Below, piece after piece: positions 40,207-51,200 of a stretch of 64,000 nucleotides of DNA (position 1 is the stretch's first letter; each line of letters opens with the position of its first letter). The notes under the pieces are model-generated. The model did no database searches. It was not told where the DNA came from and saw only the letters and a list, made by a program, of their open reading frames with translations. The stretch lies in contig NC_060236.1 of the NCBI RefSeq assembly GCF_021155775.2, forward strand, positions 34,310,548 to 34,374,547, read 5' to 3'. The DNA comes from Neodiprion pinetum. Taxonomy: Eukaryota > Arthropoda > Insecta > Hymenoptera > Diprionidae. The position numbers were made by a program, and so were the translations under genes.

Positions 40207-40525
40207 CCTATATGAAGTTGGCAACCCACTAAACGGAAATGCATTTTTTTATATTTGAATCGATTGTACTCGGTGTCAACCTGATTGTACCACCTTATAT
40301 TTCTTCTGTACCTTGAGGGGAAAGAAAAATTGGTACGCAACTCTTGTTGAGCTAGATATTTTGCGTTGATGACAGCGTAAGGAGCATCGTTTGTACCTAT
40401 GTTACTTTGTGATAACTAAAAAAATTAAAATTCGATTCCAATCGATTTTTTCCCCTCAATTTCCGTGATTTATTTTGATTTTTTTTCCCCAATTTATTTC
40501 CTTGATGAATAATTCAATATCATCG
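40207..40525. repeat. Left terminal inverted repeat of the foldback element
   Basis: Pairs with 47251-47573. Shared landmarks from the outside in are AAGTTGGCAACCCACTAA, ACCTGATTGTAYCACCTT, TATTTTGCGTTGATG, AGCATCGTTTGTA, CCCCTCAATTTCCGTRATTT and CCAATTTATTTCCTT. Numerous substitutions and small indels separate the two ends. Confidence 0.88.
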
Positions 40526-42975
40526 TTGGTACAAATGGGTACACACAATTTCACGAAGGTACAAACGATATGATCGATGGTACAAACGGGTACAAACGAT
40601 TTCTCGTTTAAACAATAAGGTACGAACGATAAAGACGTTAGTACAAACTGGTACAAACGATTTCTCGATGGTGCAATGCGGTACGAAAGATGTAATCGTC
40701 CGTACCAATGTGTACAGACGATTCCTCGAAAGTACAATGAGGTATAAACGATATAATCGTTGGTACAAACGGGTACTGACGGTTTCTCGGTTGTACAATG
40801 AGGTACAAACGATTTAATGGTTGGTGCAAATAGGTACTAACGATTTCTCGAAAGTAAGATGAGGTACGAACGATATAATCGTTGGTTCAAACAGATTCAG
40901 ACGATTTCTTCACGGTACAATGAGGTACAAACGATGTATACGATCGTTTATACGGGTACTAACGATTTCTTGGTTATACAATGAGGTACGAACGATGTAG
41001 ACGTTGGTACAAACTGGTACAAATAATTTCTCGTTGGTACAATGCGGTATAAACGATATATTCGTTGATACAAACGGGTACAAACGATAAAATCGTTGAT
41101 ACAAACTGGTACAATCGATATATTCGTTGTTACAAACGGGTACAAACGACTGAATGGTTTGTACAAACGGGTAAAAACGATTTCTTGATGATACAATGCG
41201 GTACAAACGGCGTAATCGTTGGGACAAATAGGTACAAACGATTTCTCGATGGTTCAATGAGGTACAAACGATGGAATCGTCCGTACCAATGGGTACGAAC
41301 GATTTCTCGGTGGTACAATACGGTACAAACGATATAATCGTTAAAACAAACTAGTACAAACGATACAATCGTTGGTACAAATGAGTACAAACTGTATAAT
41401 CGTTACTTCGTATAGGTACAAACGATGCAGTTGTTAGTACAAACGGGTACAAACGACTGAATCGTTTGTTCAAACGGGTACAAAAGATTTCTCGATAATA
41501 CAATGCAGTACGAACGATATAATCGTTGGAACAAACAGGTACCAACGATTTCTCGATGGTACAATGATGTACAAACGATATAATCGTTGGTACAAATGAG
41601 TACAAACGATATAATCGTTGGTTCATATGGGTACAAACGATGCAGTTGTTAGTACAAACGGGTACAAACAACTGAATGGTTTGTACAAACGGGTACAAAA
41701 GATTTCTCGATGATACAATGCGGTACAAACGACGTAATCGTTGGTACAAATAGGTACAAACGATTTCTCGATGGTACAATGAAGTACAAACGATAGAATC
41801 GTCCGTACCAATGGGTACAAACGATATAATCGTTGGTTCATATGGGTACAAACGATGCAGTTGTTAGTACAAACGGGTACAAACGACTGAATGGTTTGTA
41901 CAAACGGGTACAAAAGATTTCTCGATGATACAATGCGGTACAAACGACGTAATCGTTGGTACAAATAGGTACAAACGATTTCTCGATGGTACAATGAAGT
42001 ACAAACGATAGAATCGTCCGTACCAATGGGTACGAACGATTTCTCGGTTATACAATGAGGTACAAGCGATGTAGACGTTGGTACAAACTGGTACAAACGA
42101 CCCGATAGTACAATGCGGTACAAACGATATAATCGTTGGTACAAACTAGTACAAACGATATAATCGTTGGTACAAATGAGTACAAACTGTATAATCGTTA
42201 GTTCATATCGGTACAAACGATGCAGTTGTTAGTACGAACGGGTACAAACGACTGAATCGTTTGTTCAAACGAGTACAAAAGATTTCTCGATGATACAATG
42301 CGGTACGAACGACATAATCGTTGGAACAAACAGGTACAAACGATTTCTCGATGTTACAATGAGGTACAAACGATAGAATCGTCCGTACCAATGGGTACGA
42401 ACGATTTCTCGGTTATACAATGAGGTACAAGCGATGTAGACGTTGGTACGAATGAGTACAAACTGTATAATCGTTGGTTCATATAGGTACAAACGATGCA
42501 GTTGTTCGTACGAACGGGTACAAACGACTGAATCGTTTGTTCAAACGGGTACAAAAGATTTCTCTATGATACAATGCGGCACAAACGACATAATCGTTGG
42601 AACAAACAGGTATCAAAGATTTCTCGATGGTACAATGATGTACAAACGATATAATCGTTGGTACAATACGGTACAAACTATATAATCGTTAGAACAAACT
42701 AGTACAAATGAGTACAAACGATGTAATCGTTAGTCCATATGGGTACAAACGATACAGTTGTTGGTACAAACGGGTACAAACGACTGAATCGTTTGTACAA
42801 AGGGGTACAGAAGATTTCTCGATGATACAATGCGGTACAAACGATATAATCGTTGGTGCAAACGGGTACAAACGATATAATCGTTGGTACAAGCGGGTAG
42901 AAACCGTTTTCGGTGGTGTAAACGGGTACAATTGATAAAATTAGCACGACAATCGAGTACAAACGATATACTTGT
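40526..42975. repeat. Left array of the 61-bp tandem unit (about 40 units)
   Basis: The unit consists of two half-units. One of about 31 bp has the core CGATATAATCG, and one of about 30 bp has the core CGATTTCTCG. Each core is followed by about 20 bp containing two GGTACAA words. The halves alternate through most of the array. A larger repeat is visible from the variant GATGCAGTTGTT, which recurs near 41424, 41639, 41854, 42219 and 42495. The first two intervals are each 215 bp. Translation of the - strand gives repeated peptides such as TNDYIVCTSLYHREIV, but this is a by-product of the repeat. Confidence 0.9.
41905..42614. repeat. Left-arm block duplicated in inverted orientation in the right arm
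   Basis: About 710 bp whose reverse complement is 44883-45592. Comparing the two by hand I find only about five or six mismatches and no indels (left coordinate + right coordinate = 87497 throughout). The termini of the same element are only about 80% alike, so this block has been copied or homogenised much later. Confidence 0.85.
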
Positions 42976-43257
42976 GGACAAATATCATTATACTCAAAAA
43001 GTTATACATGTATATATGTATATATGCATATATCGTTCGTACCACATCGTATCGTCCTGGAACATGTCAGCAAAATAATACAACTCAGCCGACAAGCGAA
43101 CAAAAATGCGAAGTAAATAGATATCAAAGAAAAAAGTATTCTAGGTCATGAAAAATGCTCTAGAGACCCTAGGGGCGATGCTAATAATATTACGCATGTG
43201 AAAAATCATATGTTAATGAAGATTCTTGAATCTAAAAACCTGACAGTACCACTGAAA
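42976..43257. other. Unique spacer at the centre of the foldback element
   Basis: About 280 bp that does not follow the 61-bp unit. It begins with an AT-rich palindromic stretch built on TACATGTATATATGTATATA and continues as ordinary AT-rich sequence. No open frame over 60 codons is confined to it. Confidence 0.75.
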
Positions 43258-44607
43258 AATCGTCTGTAATCATTCGTATCGACACTCATCATTTGTACCT
43301 ACTTGTGCCATCGAGAGATCGTTTGTACTCGTTCGAACTTCCAGAATTTCGTTTGCACCCGGACGTACCAACGAAAATAACATTCAGCATTGTTTTCACC
43401 AGCTAGAAATCGTTTGTACCCGCAAGCACTAACAATTATATAATTTTTGCCCATTTGTACTACTAAGGAATCGTCTGTACCGGTTCCTATCACCAATAAA
43501 TCGTTTGCACCCGTTGGCACGAACGAGTAATCGTATGTACCGATAGGTACGGACGATTATATCGTTTGTACCGCATTGCACCATCGAGAGATCGATGGTA
43601 CCTGTTTGTAATAACGAATATATCGTTTGTACCAGCTTGTTCCAACGATCATATCGTTTGTACCAGCTTGTTCCAACGATCATATCGTTTGTACCCGTTT
43701 GTATATCATTGTACCATCGAGAAATCGTTCGCATCAGTTTGCACCAACGTCTACATCGTTTGTACCTCATTGTATAACCGAGAGATCGTTTGTACCCGTA
43801 TAAACGAACGTATACATCGTCTGTACCTCATTGTATGACCGAGAAATCGTTTGTACCCATTGGTACGGACGATTACATCAGTCGTACCGCATTGCACCAT
43901 CGAGAAATCGTTTGTACCCATTTGTACCGACGATTATATCGTTTGTGCAGCATTGTACTGTCGAGAAATCGTTTGTACCAACGTCTACATCGTTTGTACC
44001 GCATTGCACCATCGAGAGATCGATGGTACCTGTTTGTCCCAACGATTATATCGTTTGTACCCGTTTGTAACAACGAATGTATCGTTTGTACCCGTTTGTA
44101 ACAACGAATGTATCGTTTGTACCTGTATGTTCCAACGATCATATCGTTTGTACCCATTTGTAACGACAATTTTGTCGTTTGTATATCATTGTACCATTGA
44201 GAAATCGTTCGTATCAGTTTGCACCAACGTCTACATCGTTTGTACCTCATTGTATAACCAAGCAATCGTTTGTACCCGTATAAGCGAACGTAAACATCGT
44301 TTCTACCTTATTGTATAACCGAGAAATCGTTTGTACCCATTAGTACGGACGATTATATCGTTCGCACCGCATTGCACCACCGAGAAATCGTTTGTACCTG
44401 TTTGTAACAATGATTACATCGTTTGTACCTGTTTTCATCAATGATGACATCGTTTGTACCTGTTTTTATCAACGATGACATCGTTTGTACCCATTCGTGC
44501 GGACGATTGTATCGTTCGTACCGCATCGCACCACCGACAAATCGTTTGTACCCGTTTGTACCAACGATTATATCGGTGGTACCCATTGGTACGAACGATT
44601 ATATCGC

Positions 44608-44883
44608 TTGTACCGCATTGTACCATCGAGAAATCTTTTGTACCCGTTTGTACCAACAATTATATTGTTTGTACCTCATTGTACTACCAAGAAATCGTTC
44701 GTACCCTGTTGTACCACCGAGAAATCGTTTGTACTTATTTGTACCAACGATTATATCGTTTTTACCGCATCGTACCATCGAGAAATCGTTTGTACCAACG
44801 ATCATATCGTTTTCACCACCGAGAAATTGTTTGTACCAACGACTATATCGTTTGTACCTCGTTGTACCACCGAGAAATCGTTG
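44608..44883. repeat. Direct repeat flanking the inverted block, copy 1
   Basis: About 275 bp repeated at 45554-45829 with a constant offset of 946 bp and very few mismatches (one, in the TTTTTACC/TTATTACC word, over the main stretch). It ends where the inverted 710-bp block begins. Confidence 0.8.
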
Positions 44884-45592
44884 ATACCTGTTTGTTCCAA
44901 CGATTATGTCGTTTGTGCCGCATTGTATCATAGAGAAATCTTTTGTACCCGTTTGAACAAACGATTCAGTCGTTTGTACCCGTTCGTACGAACAACTGCA
45001 TCGTTTGTACCTATATGAACCAACGATTATACAGTTTGTACTCATTCGTACCAACGTCTACATCGCTTGTACCTCATTGTATAACCGAGAAATCGTTCGT
45101 ACCCATTGGTACGGACGATTCTATCGTTTGAACCTCATTGTAACATCGAGAAATCGTTTGTACCTGTTTGTTCCAACGATTATGTCGTTCGTACCGCATT
45201 GTATCATCGAGAAATCTTTTGTACTCGTTTGAACAAACGATTCAGTCGTTTGTACCCGTTCGTACTAACAACTGCATCGTTTGTACCGATATGAACTAAC
45301 GATTATACAGTTTGTACTCATTTGTACCAACGATTATATCGTTTGTACTAGTTTGTACCAACGATTATATCGTTTGTACCGCAATGTACTATCGGGTCGT
45401 TTGTACCAGTTTGTACCAACGTCTACATCGCTTGTACCTCATTGTATAACCGAGAAATCGTTCGTACCCATTGGTACGGACGATTCTATCGTTTGTACCT
45501 CATTGTACCATCGAGAAATCGTTTGTACCTATTTGTACCAACGATTACGTCGTTTGTACCGCATTGTACCATCGAGAAATCTTTTGTACCCG
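44883..45592. repeat. Inverted copy of the left-arm block 41905-42614
   Basis: Near-identical reverse complement of 41905-42614. It is bracketed by the direct repeats at 44608-44883 and 45554-45829, overlapping the latter by about 40 bp. Confidence 0.85.
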
Positions 45593-45829
45593 TTTGTACC
45601 AACAATTATATTGTTTGTACCTCATTGTACTACCAAGAAATCGTTCGTACCCTGTTGTACCACCGAGAAATCGTTTGTACTTATTTGTACCAACGATTAT
45701 ATCGTTATTACCGCATCGTACCATCGAGAAATCGTTTGTACCAACGATCATATCGTTTTCACCACCGAGAAATTGTTTGTACCAACGACTATATCGTTTG
45801 TACCTCGTTGTACCACCGAGAAATCGTTT
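45554..45829. repeat. Direct repeat flanking the inverted block, copy 2
   Basis: Copy of 44608-44883 shifted by 946 bp. Confidence 0.8.
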
Positions 45830-46198
45830 GTACCCGTTTGTACCCATGATTCAATTGTATGTACCTCATTCTACCACCGGGAAATCGTTTGTATCAATGA
45901 TTCATTCGTATGTACCTCATTCTACCACCGGGAAATCGTTTATACCCGTTTGTACCAATGACTACATCGTTTGTACCGCATCGTACCATCGAGAAATCGT
46001 TTGTACCAACGATCATATCGTTTTCACCATCGAGAAATTGTTTGTACCAACGACTATATCGTTTGTACCTCGTTGTACCACCGAGAAATCGTTTGTACCT
46101 CGTTGTACCACCGTAAAATCGTTTGTACCAATGATTCAATCGTATGTACCTCATTCTACCACCGGGAAATCGTTTGTACCCGTTTGTACCAATGACTA

Positions 46199-46350
46199 TA
46201 TTGTTTGTACCTCGTTGCACCACCGAGAAATCGTTTGTACCTCGTTGTACCACCGAGAAATCGTTTGTACCTCGTTGTACCACCGAGAAATCGTTTGTAC
46301 ATGGTTGTACCACCGAGAAATCGTTCGTACCCTGTTGTACCACCGAGAAA
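46199..46350. repeat. Run of the 30-bp half-unit alone
   Basis: Five successive 30-bp repeats, each with GTTGTACCACCGAGAAATCG and TTTGTACC-type joints and no CGATTATATCG half-unit between them. Here one half of the 61-bp unit has been amplified on its own. Shorter runs of the same kind occur near 46060-46110 and 46760-46840. Confidence 0.85.
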
Positions 46351-47250
46351 TTGTTTGTACCAACGATTAGATAGATTCTACCTCATTGTACCGCCGTAAA
46401 ATCGTTTGTACCAATGATTCAATCGTATGTACCTCATTCTTCCACCGGAAAATCGTTTGTACCCGTTTGTACCAATGACTATATCGTTTGTACCTCGTTG
46501 TACCACCGAGAAATCGTTCGTACCCTGTTGTACCACCGAGAAATCGCTTGTACTTATTTGTACTAACGACTATATCGTTTTTACCGCATTGTACCATCGA
46601 GAAATCGTTTTCACCACCGAGAAATTGTTTGTACCAACGATTAGATAGATTGTACCTCATTGTACCGCCGTAAAATCGTTTGTACCAATGATTCAATCGT
46701 ATGTACCTCATTCTACCACCGGGAAATCGTTTGTACCCGTTTGTACCAATGACTACATCGTTTGTACCTCGTTGTACCACCGAGAAATCGTTTGTACCTC
46801 GTTGTACCACCGAGAAATCGTTTGTACCTCGTTTTACCACCGAAAAATCGTTTGTACCAACGATTATATCGTGTGTGCCTCATTGTTTCACCGTGAAATC
46901 GTTTGTATTTGTTTGTACCAATGATTCAATCGTATGTACCTCATTCCACCATCGAGAAATCGTTTGTACCAACGATTATATTGTTTGTACCTCTCTGTAC
47001 AACCGTAAAATCGTTTGTACTTCATTATACCACCGAGAAATCTTTTGTACCCATTGGTACGGACGATTATATCGTTTGTACCTTATTGTACCATCGAGAA
47101 ACCGTCTGTACCTGTTTGTACCAACGATTACATCGTTTATACCTGTTTGTTTCAACGATTATATCGTTTGTACCCATTGGTACCGACGATAATGTCGTTT
47201 GTATCTCCGAGAAATCGTGTGTACCAATTTGTACCAACTATTATATTTAT

Positions 47251-47573
47251 TAATTCACTTATTAAGGAAATAAATTGGGAAAACAAAATTAAAATAAATT
47301 ACGGAAATTGAGGGGAAAAAAAACCGATTGTAATCGAATCGTTTTTTTTTTTTGTCAAATAACATCTCTACAAACGATGCTTTTTACAATAGCATCAACG
47401 CAAAATATTTAGCTTAACGTGAGTTGCGGACCAGTTTTTCTTTTCCTTATATTTTTTTCCCCCTCAATGTACAAACGAAATTCAAGGTGATACAATCAGG
47501 TATACATCGAGTACATTTGATTAAAATATAATAAAATGCCTTTCCGATTAGTGGGTTGCCAACTTCACATAGG
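47251..47573. repeat. Right terminal inverted repeat of the foldback element
   Basis: Inverted counterpart of 40207-40525. It includes a poly-T run at about 47342-47353 and the terminal GGGTTGCCAACTTCACATAGG-type sequence, followed by TA at 47574-47575. Confidence 0.88.
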
Positions 47574-47575
47574 TA

Positions 47576-50500
47576 AATCAAATAGGTTAATCAGACTAAA
47601 TATTAAACGTCCTATATCGTCGGTAATTCTCTTTGATATTATAAACGTCTGCTAGAGGCCCGATCATCACTGCGCGCAACACAGCCGAAGAGGTTGGAAA
47701 AAGTAGGATTTGAATTCTATTTCGGAACGAACTAACTCGTTAAGTATGGTTGGTGAAAAAGAATATCTACACGACGAATAGATCGCTGAATTGGGTGTAA
47801 ACTACACACAGGGTTGCCACAGACCTGGAAAATCTGAAAAACCTAGAACTATTAGGGAATTTAAAAGGTGTCGTGGAAAGTCAGCAATTTTTATTTTGCT
47901 TATGGAAAAAACTGAAGACATTAGTTTTCTTTAATGGGAATTAGAAATGATTTTTCGAAGTGATCAATTTACTTTTTTACGTCTTGAAAAATAAAATTGG
48001 CTCAAACCAACTTGTACAGATTCAATAAGCTGAACGATATAAGTTTTAGTAACTTACTAGAACTGAGCAAATGTCAGGAAACACTGGAAATGTCGTGAGA
48101 TTTTTTCACAGAAATTTTAAACTATCCTAACGCAGCTTTTTCTGTCCTTTGATTCACGACGTAAACCATTCGTCGACTGACCCAAGCAAGAATTGTACAC
48201 GCGATTATTACGTGGCGTTACGTTGAAATTTCGCGGGGCGAATCGTTTAATATAACACTGTGAATTCCCACGGGGTAATTAATTAATATAACGACGCTGC
48301 ACGTAACCAGCGGATATGACGTCAATCCTGATGCCGAATAAACGAAGCTGTGGCCCTGGATACTAGGATACTCGTATGCAAGCGTGTAACACTAGGATGG
48401 TTGATATCGGAAATATTGCGGAAAGATTAATGTCAGGGATGTGTGTGGTTGAATCGATTATTAAACTTGTCTCCGTGGAAAGCAGATCGATAGCTTCGCT
48501 CCGGGCTGTCTAAAGCTGTTAGGTTTTGGGTTGGCATTACGGTCCGCACGCCTTTTTTAAAACCCTAACTGAAACCGACGATCTAACTTACCTAAAACTA
48601 AAAGGTAGTTAATTAACAATCAATGGAAAGGGATTACCCTCAAAACAGTATCAATTTGTGAACTGAATTGCGAGTTTTCATCAATCTTCAAACACATTGA
48701 TGAACACTGATTATTTATCAACTTGAATCAACTTTCTACCCTGAAAACTTAAAATGGTCGTTCAAGGATTGCGATAATGTCTTAATAAATTATACGGGAA
48801 ACGGCTGTAACGATTCTTAACTGAAAACAGAGAACAGAATACGGATAGTGGATAAATACTTCGTAGAAATGTATTAATTATTGTAACACAAGTTATGAAA
48901 TTCCAGTACATACTCCACCTCAATTCGATCATTTGAACGTAACCTATATCGCATACATTTATACGTGCATGACGTTTTAGACGAATAAGTGAATTTGATT
49001 AAAATTCCGTAACGTAATTGGGAAGTTCTGAAGGATGCGATGTCCTCGTAGCTACGGAATATACGTATACACTACATACGAAGTGGAACAAGAAATGGAA
49101 TACAATTTCAATTGAAGCGAAACAAAGGAAGATGTAAAGTTTGATATATAAAAAACGGAAAGAAAAGAGAATTAAAGTGAAAAAGTAAATATTCTCGTTT
49201 GCAAAGTCTTTTGGCTGGGATATCTCGTAATTCAAACGATTCTATTGTTCGAGCTCTGCAAACCACTAGTTTCGTTACCTAACCTAGGCGTCTGGATGTC
49301 GCCAAAAACAACGCGGCGCAGAACATTTCCCTCTATCCGCCAAACTGACTCGCACGTATCATGAATCTTGACAGAATCGAGAAATAATTTTGACGAAAGT
49401 AATTACACAACTGTCCTTCTTTTCTGTAATCACTTTACAGCCGAATAGACGCCATCGGGTGAGACCATAACGGTGATTGAGTCAGATTGGCAGGCGAGGC
49501 TAGCGGACGTTTCTTGAATGGGAAAGAAGAGGGCTATAAACAGCGTTGTGTTTAAATACGATCTCGAGTTTCGTAATTATTAACCACCGACGTCCTTCCA
49601 TGTGCTATACCTCGGGCATTAATTATTAACTTTGTAGCTCGGTACGCAGGCGTACACAGTTAAAACCGTGTGAATTCATCATGACTTATTACCAGCTTTT
49701 TTCGATTATCTCACTCGTTTATATCAATTTCGCGCAGAATCGATATTTTCCTCGTTACTCTCAACATTTCGGTATAGACCACGAGGAAAATAAACTACAA
49801 ACAATTTTTTCGAGGAAAAATATACCTTCGAAAAAATCGGAAAATTGGTGAAAAATTTTGTACAAAAACGGAGGAGTCTTATGTCAAACGTATTTATGGT
49901 GATTAAACAACAAGAGAAATTAAAGAGACTCTTTGCTTGAGTCAATATTTTTTTAAACGCTCTTCGTCAACTGGCGACAGTCCGACAAACGGTAATAGTT
50001 ACATGTACGTTGAGCTAATTGTCACGCGTAACACGTTTGTGCGATGGGTCAAGGAGTAGGGAGGAACGCGTTGTAATCTTTTATGCGGAATCTAGAATGG
50101 CAACTAATGTGTCGAGCGTTCACGACAGAAGTAATGAGTCGATTTTATAACACCCAAGTCGGCGTCCATTCCATGCAACGACAAAAATTCATCGGTCCGC
50201 CTCTTTTAGACGGTAGAAAAGAATCTGTATAAAGAAATCGAGGGTTCCTTAAACATATTCACAATTAGGATTACACGAGGTTTTGCCTCGAAGTTTTCCA
50301 CAAGCAGAGGAGACAGTACAATGAAACAGAAAAAGGAAATGGAGTTGGGTAGGTTCCTCATAAGGGAAAAAAAAATATAATCATAGAGCGGTGAAATTAG
50401 CCGAAGAATTTTAGGTACTATACCTTCATCCATTAGGTAATAGCCTCAAACCTTTCGTATTCTAACTGAAGTTCATTATACGCGTGGTATAATGCCATTA

Positions 50501-51031
50501 GTAGTCGGGTGTATAGACATAGCCACATATTACACTGCTATATCATTGAAAATTATATTAACCTTCTTGGTTCGATCGATGGTGATATTCTACCCTTAAG
50601 GCCTCTTCTCGACTATACCCACGCGCCGAAATATCATAGAAATTCGTACGCCGAAAACAGTCGAAGTCATGCCGGATAAAGTACCTACAGGTCCTCTTTC
50701 CTGTTCCTCGTGTTACGTGTTACGTAATTCAATTCATTTGTCACTTCCGTTTTTGTTTCACACTCTAGTCGCCGCGCGCCGTTCGATGAACGGCAAGGAT
50801 TCGAAGCTGAAAGTTGCTCAAACATCCCGATGTAGATTATTCGCATAATAAGGCTGCTCGAGTAATACTGTAACCAACGATTTTGTCAACTGACTCCGAT
50901 TAAAGTCCAAACGCCCTTATCTGACATTTCAATTTTAAGCCTTACTCGTCAAGATGCAACTATCGGTATCACGTAATTTCTCCGAAGAATAATCTTTGGG
51001 TCAGTTGTTTTCACCCGGAATGATGTAATTC
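47576..51031. other. Non-coding stretch right of the foldback element
   Basis: No recognised gene. A perfect TGACGTCA lies at 48317-48324. The words CAGGGTTGCCAC and ACCTGGAAAA at 47809-47831 resemble the ends of some hAT-type repeats, but no partner end was found. Confidence 0.5.
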
Positions 51032-51200
51032 CATGGCGTCCAGCCAAAAATCCGTAACAAATTCAAGGACATTTCCAAGTCATTCAAAGGCATTTAAACT
51101 AGAATATTTCCAGGACACTAGATGAATTCAAGGACAGTTTCCAGGACTTTTGGAGGGCAAGCAAAATTCAAGGACATTTAAAGGACCACTGGACACCATG
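51032..51200. mobile_element. Small inverted-repeat element with internal AAGGACATTT repeats
   Basis: About 169 bp with short inverted ends, CATGGCGTCCAGCC on the left and, complemented, CATGGTGTCCAGTGG on the right. The interior carries several copies of a TTCAAGGACATTT-like word in direct orientation. The small size, short ends and internal word suggest a hAT-like non-autonomous element. A target duplication is not clear. Confidence 0.5.

Larger units (their letters stand above)
43258..47250. repeat. Right array of the 61-bp tandem unit (about 65 units)
   Basis: The same unit as the left array in opposite orientation, with cores CGATTATATCG and CGAGAAATCG separated by GTACC/TTTGTAC words. 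It is about 1.5 kb longer than the left array. The first 300 bp (43258-43560) are the most degenerate. From about 45840 to 46940 a larger unit of roughly 275-283 bp is marked by the variant ATGATTCAATCGTATGTACC near 46131, 46414 and 46688, with a further copy near 46921. All long frames here, up to 299 codons, are repeat-derived. Confidence 0.9.
40207..47573. mobile_element. 7.4-kb foldback element with inverted 61-bp satellite arrays
   Basis: The outer 320 bp at each end are inverted copies, about 80% identical by eye. The termini read CCTATRTGAAGTTGGCAACC, with TA directly outside both ends (40205-40206 and 47574-47575). Inside each arm is a tandem array whose unit is about 61 bp. The left array has the GTACAAA word on the + strand. 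The right array has its complement TTTGTAC, so the two arrays face each other across a unique spacer at about 42976-43257. No transposase or other recognisable protein is encoded. The TA flank suggests mobilisation in trans by a Tc1/mariner-like enzyme, but the end sequence is not one I can assign to a named family. RNA copied through it could form a very long hairpin. Confidence 0.85.

Noticed and set aside
45471..46370. 299-codon open frame and about fifty other frames in 40.5-47.3 kb
   Set aside because: They follow the 61-bp tandem repeat, overlap in several frames on both strands, cycle through all three readings of the unit and have no non-repeat sequence.
40526..47250. CRISPR array
   Set aside because: The repeats are contiguous without unique spacers of constant length, the sequence is eukaryotic, and there are no cas genes. 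It is a satellite within a foldback element.
47809..47835. hAT-like end CAGGGTTGCCAC
   Set aside because: No complementary end found. It is mentioned only as part of the non-coding stretch.
49441..49458. 18-nt micro-exon between a pyrimidine-rich acceptor and a GTGAGA donor
   Set aside because: Too short, and there is no independent support. Such pairs are expected by chance in 64 kb.
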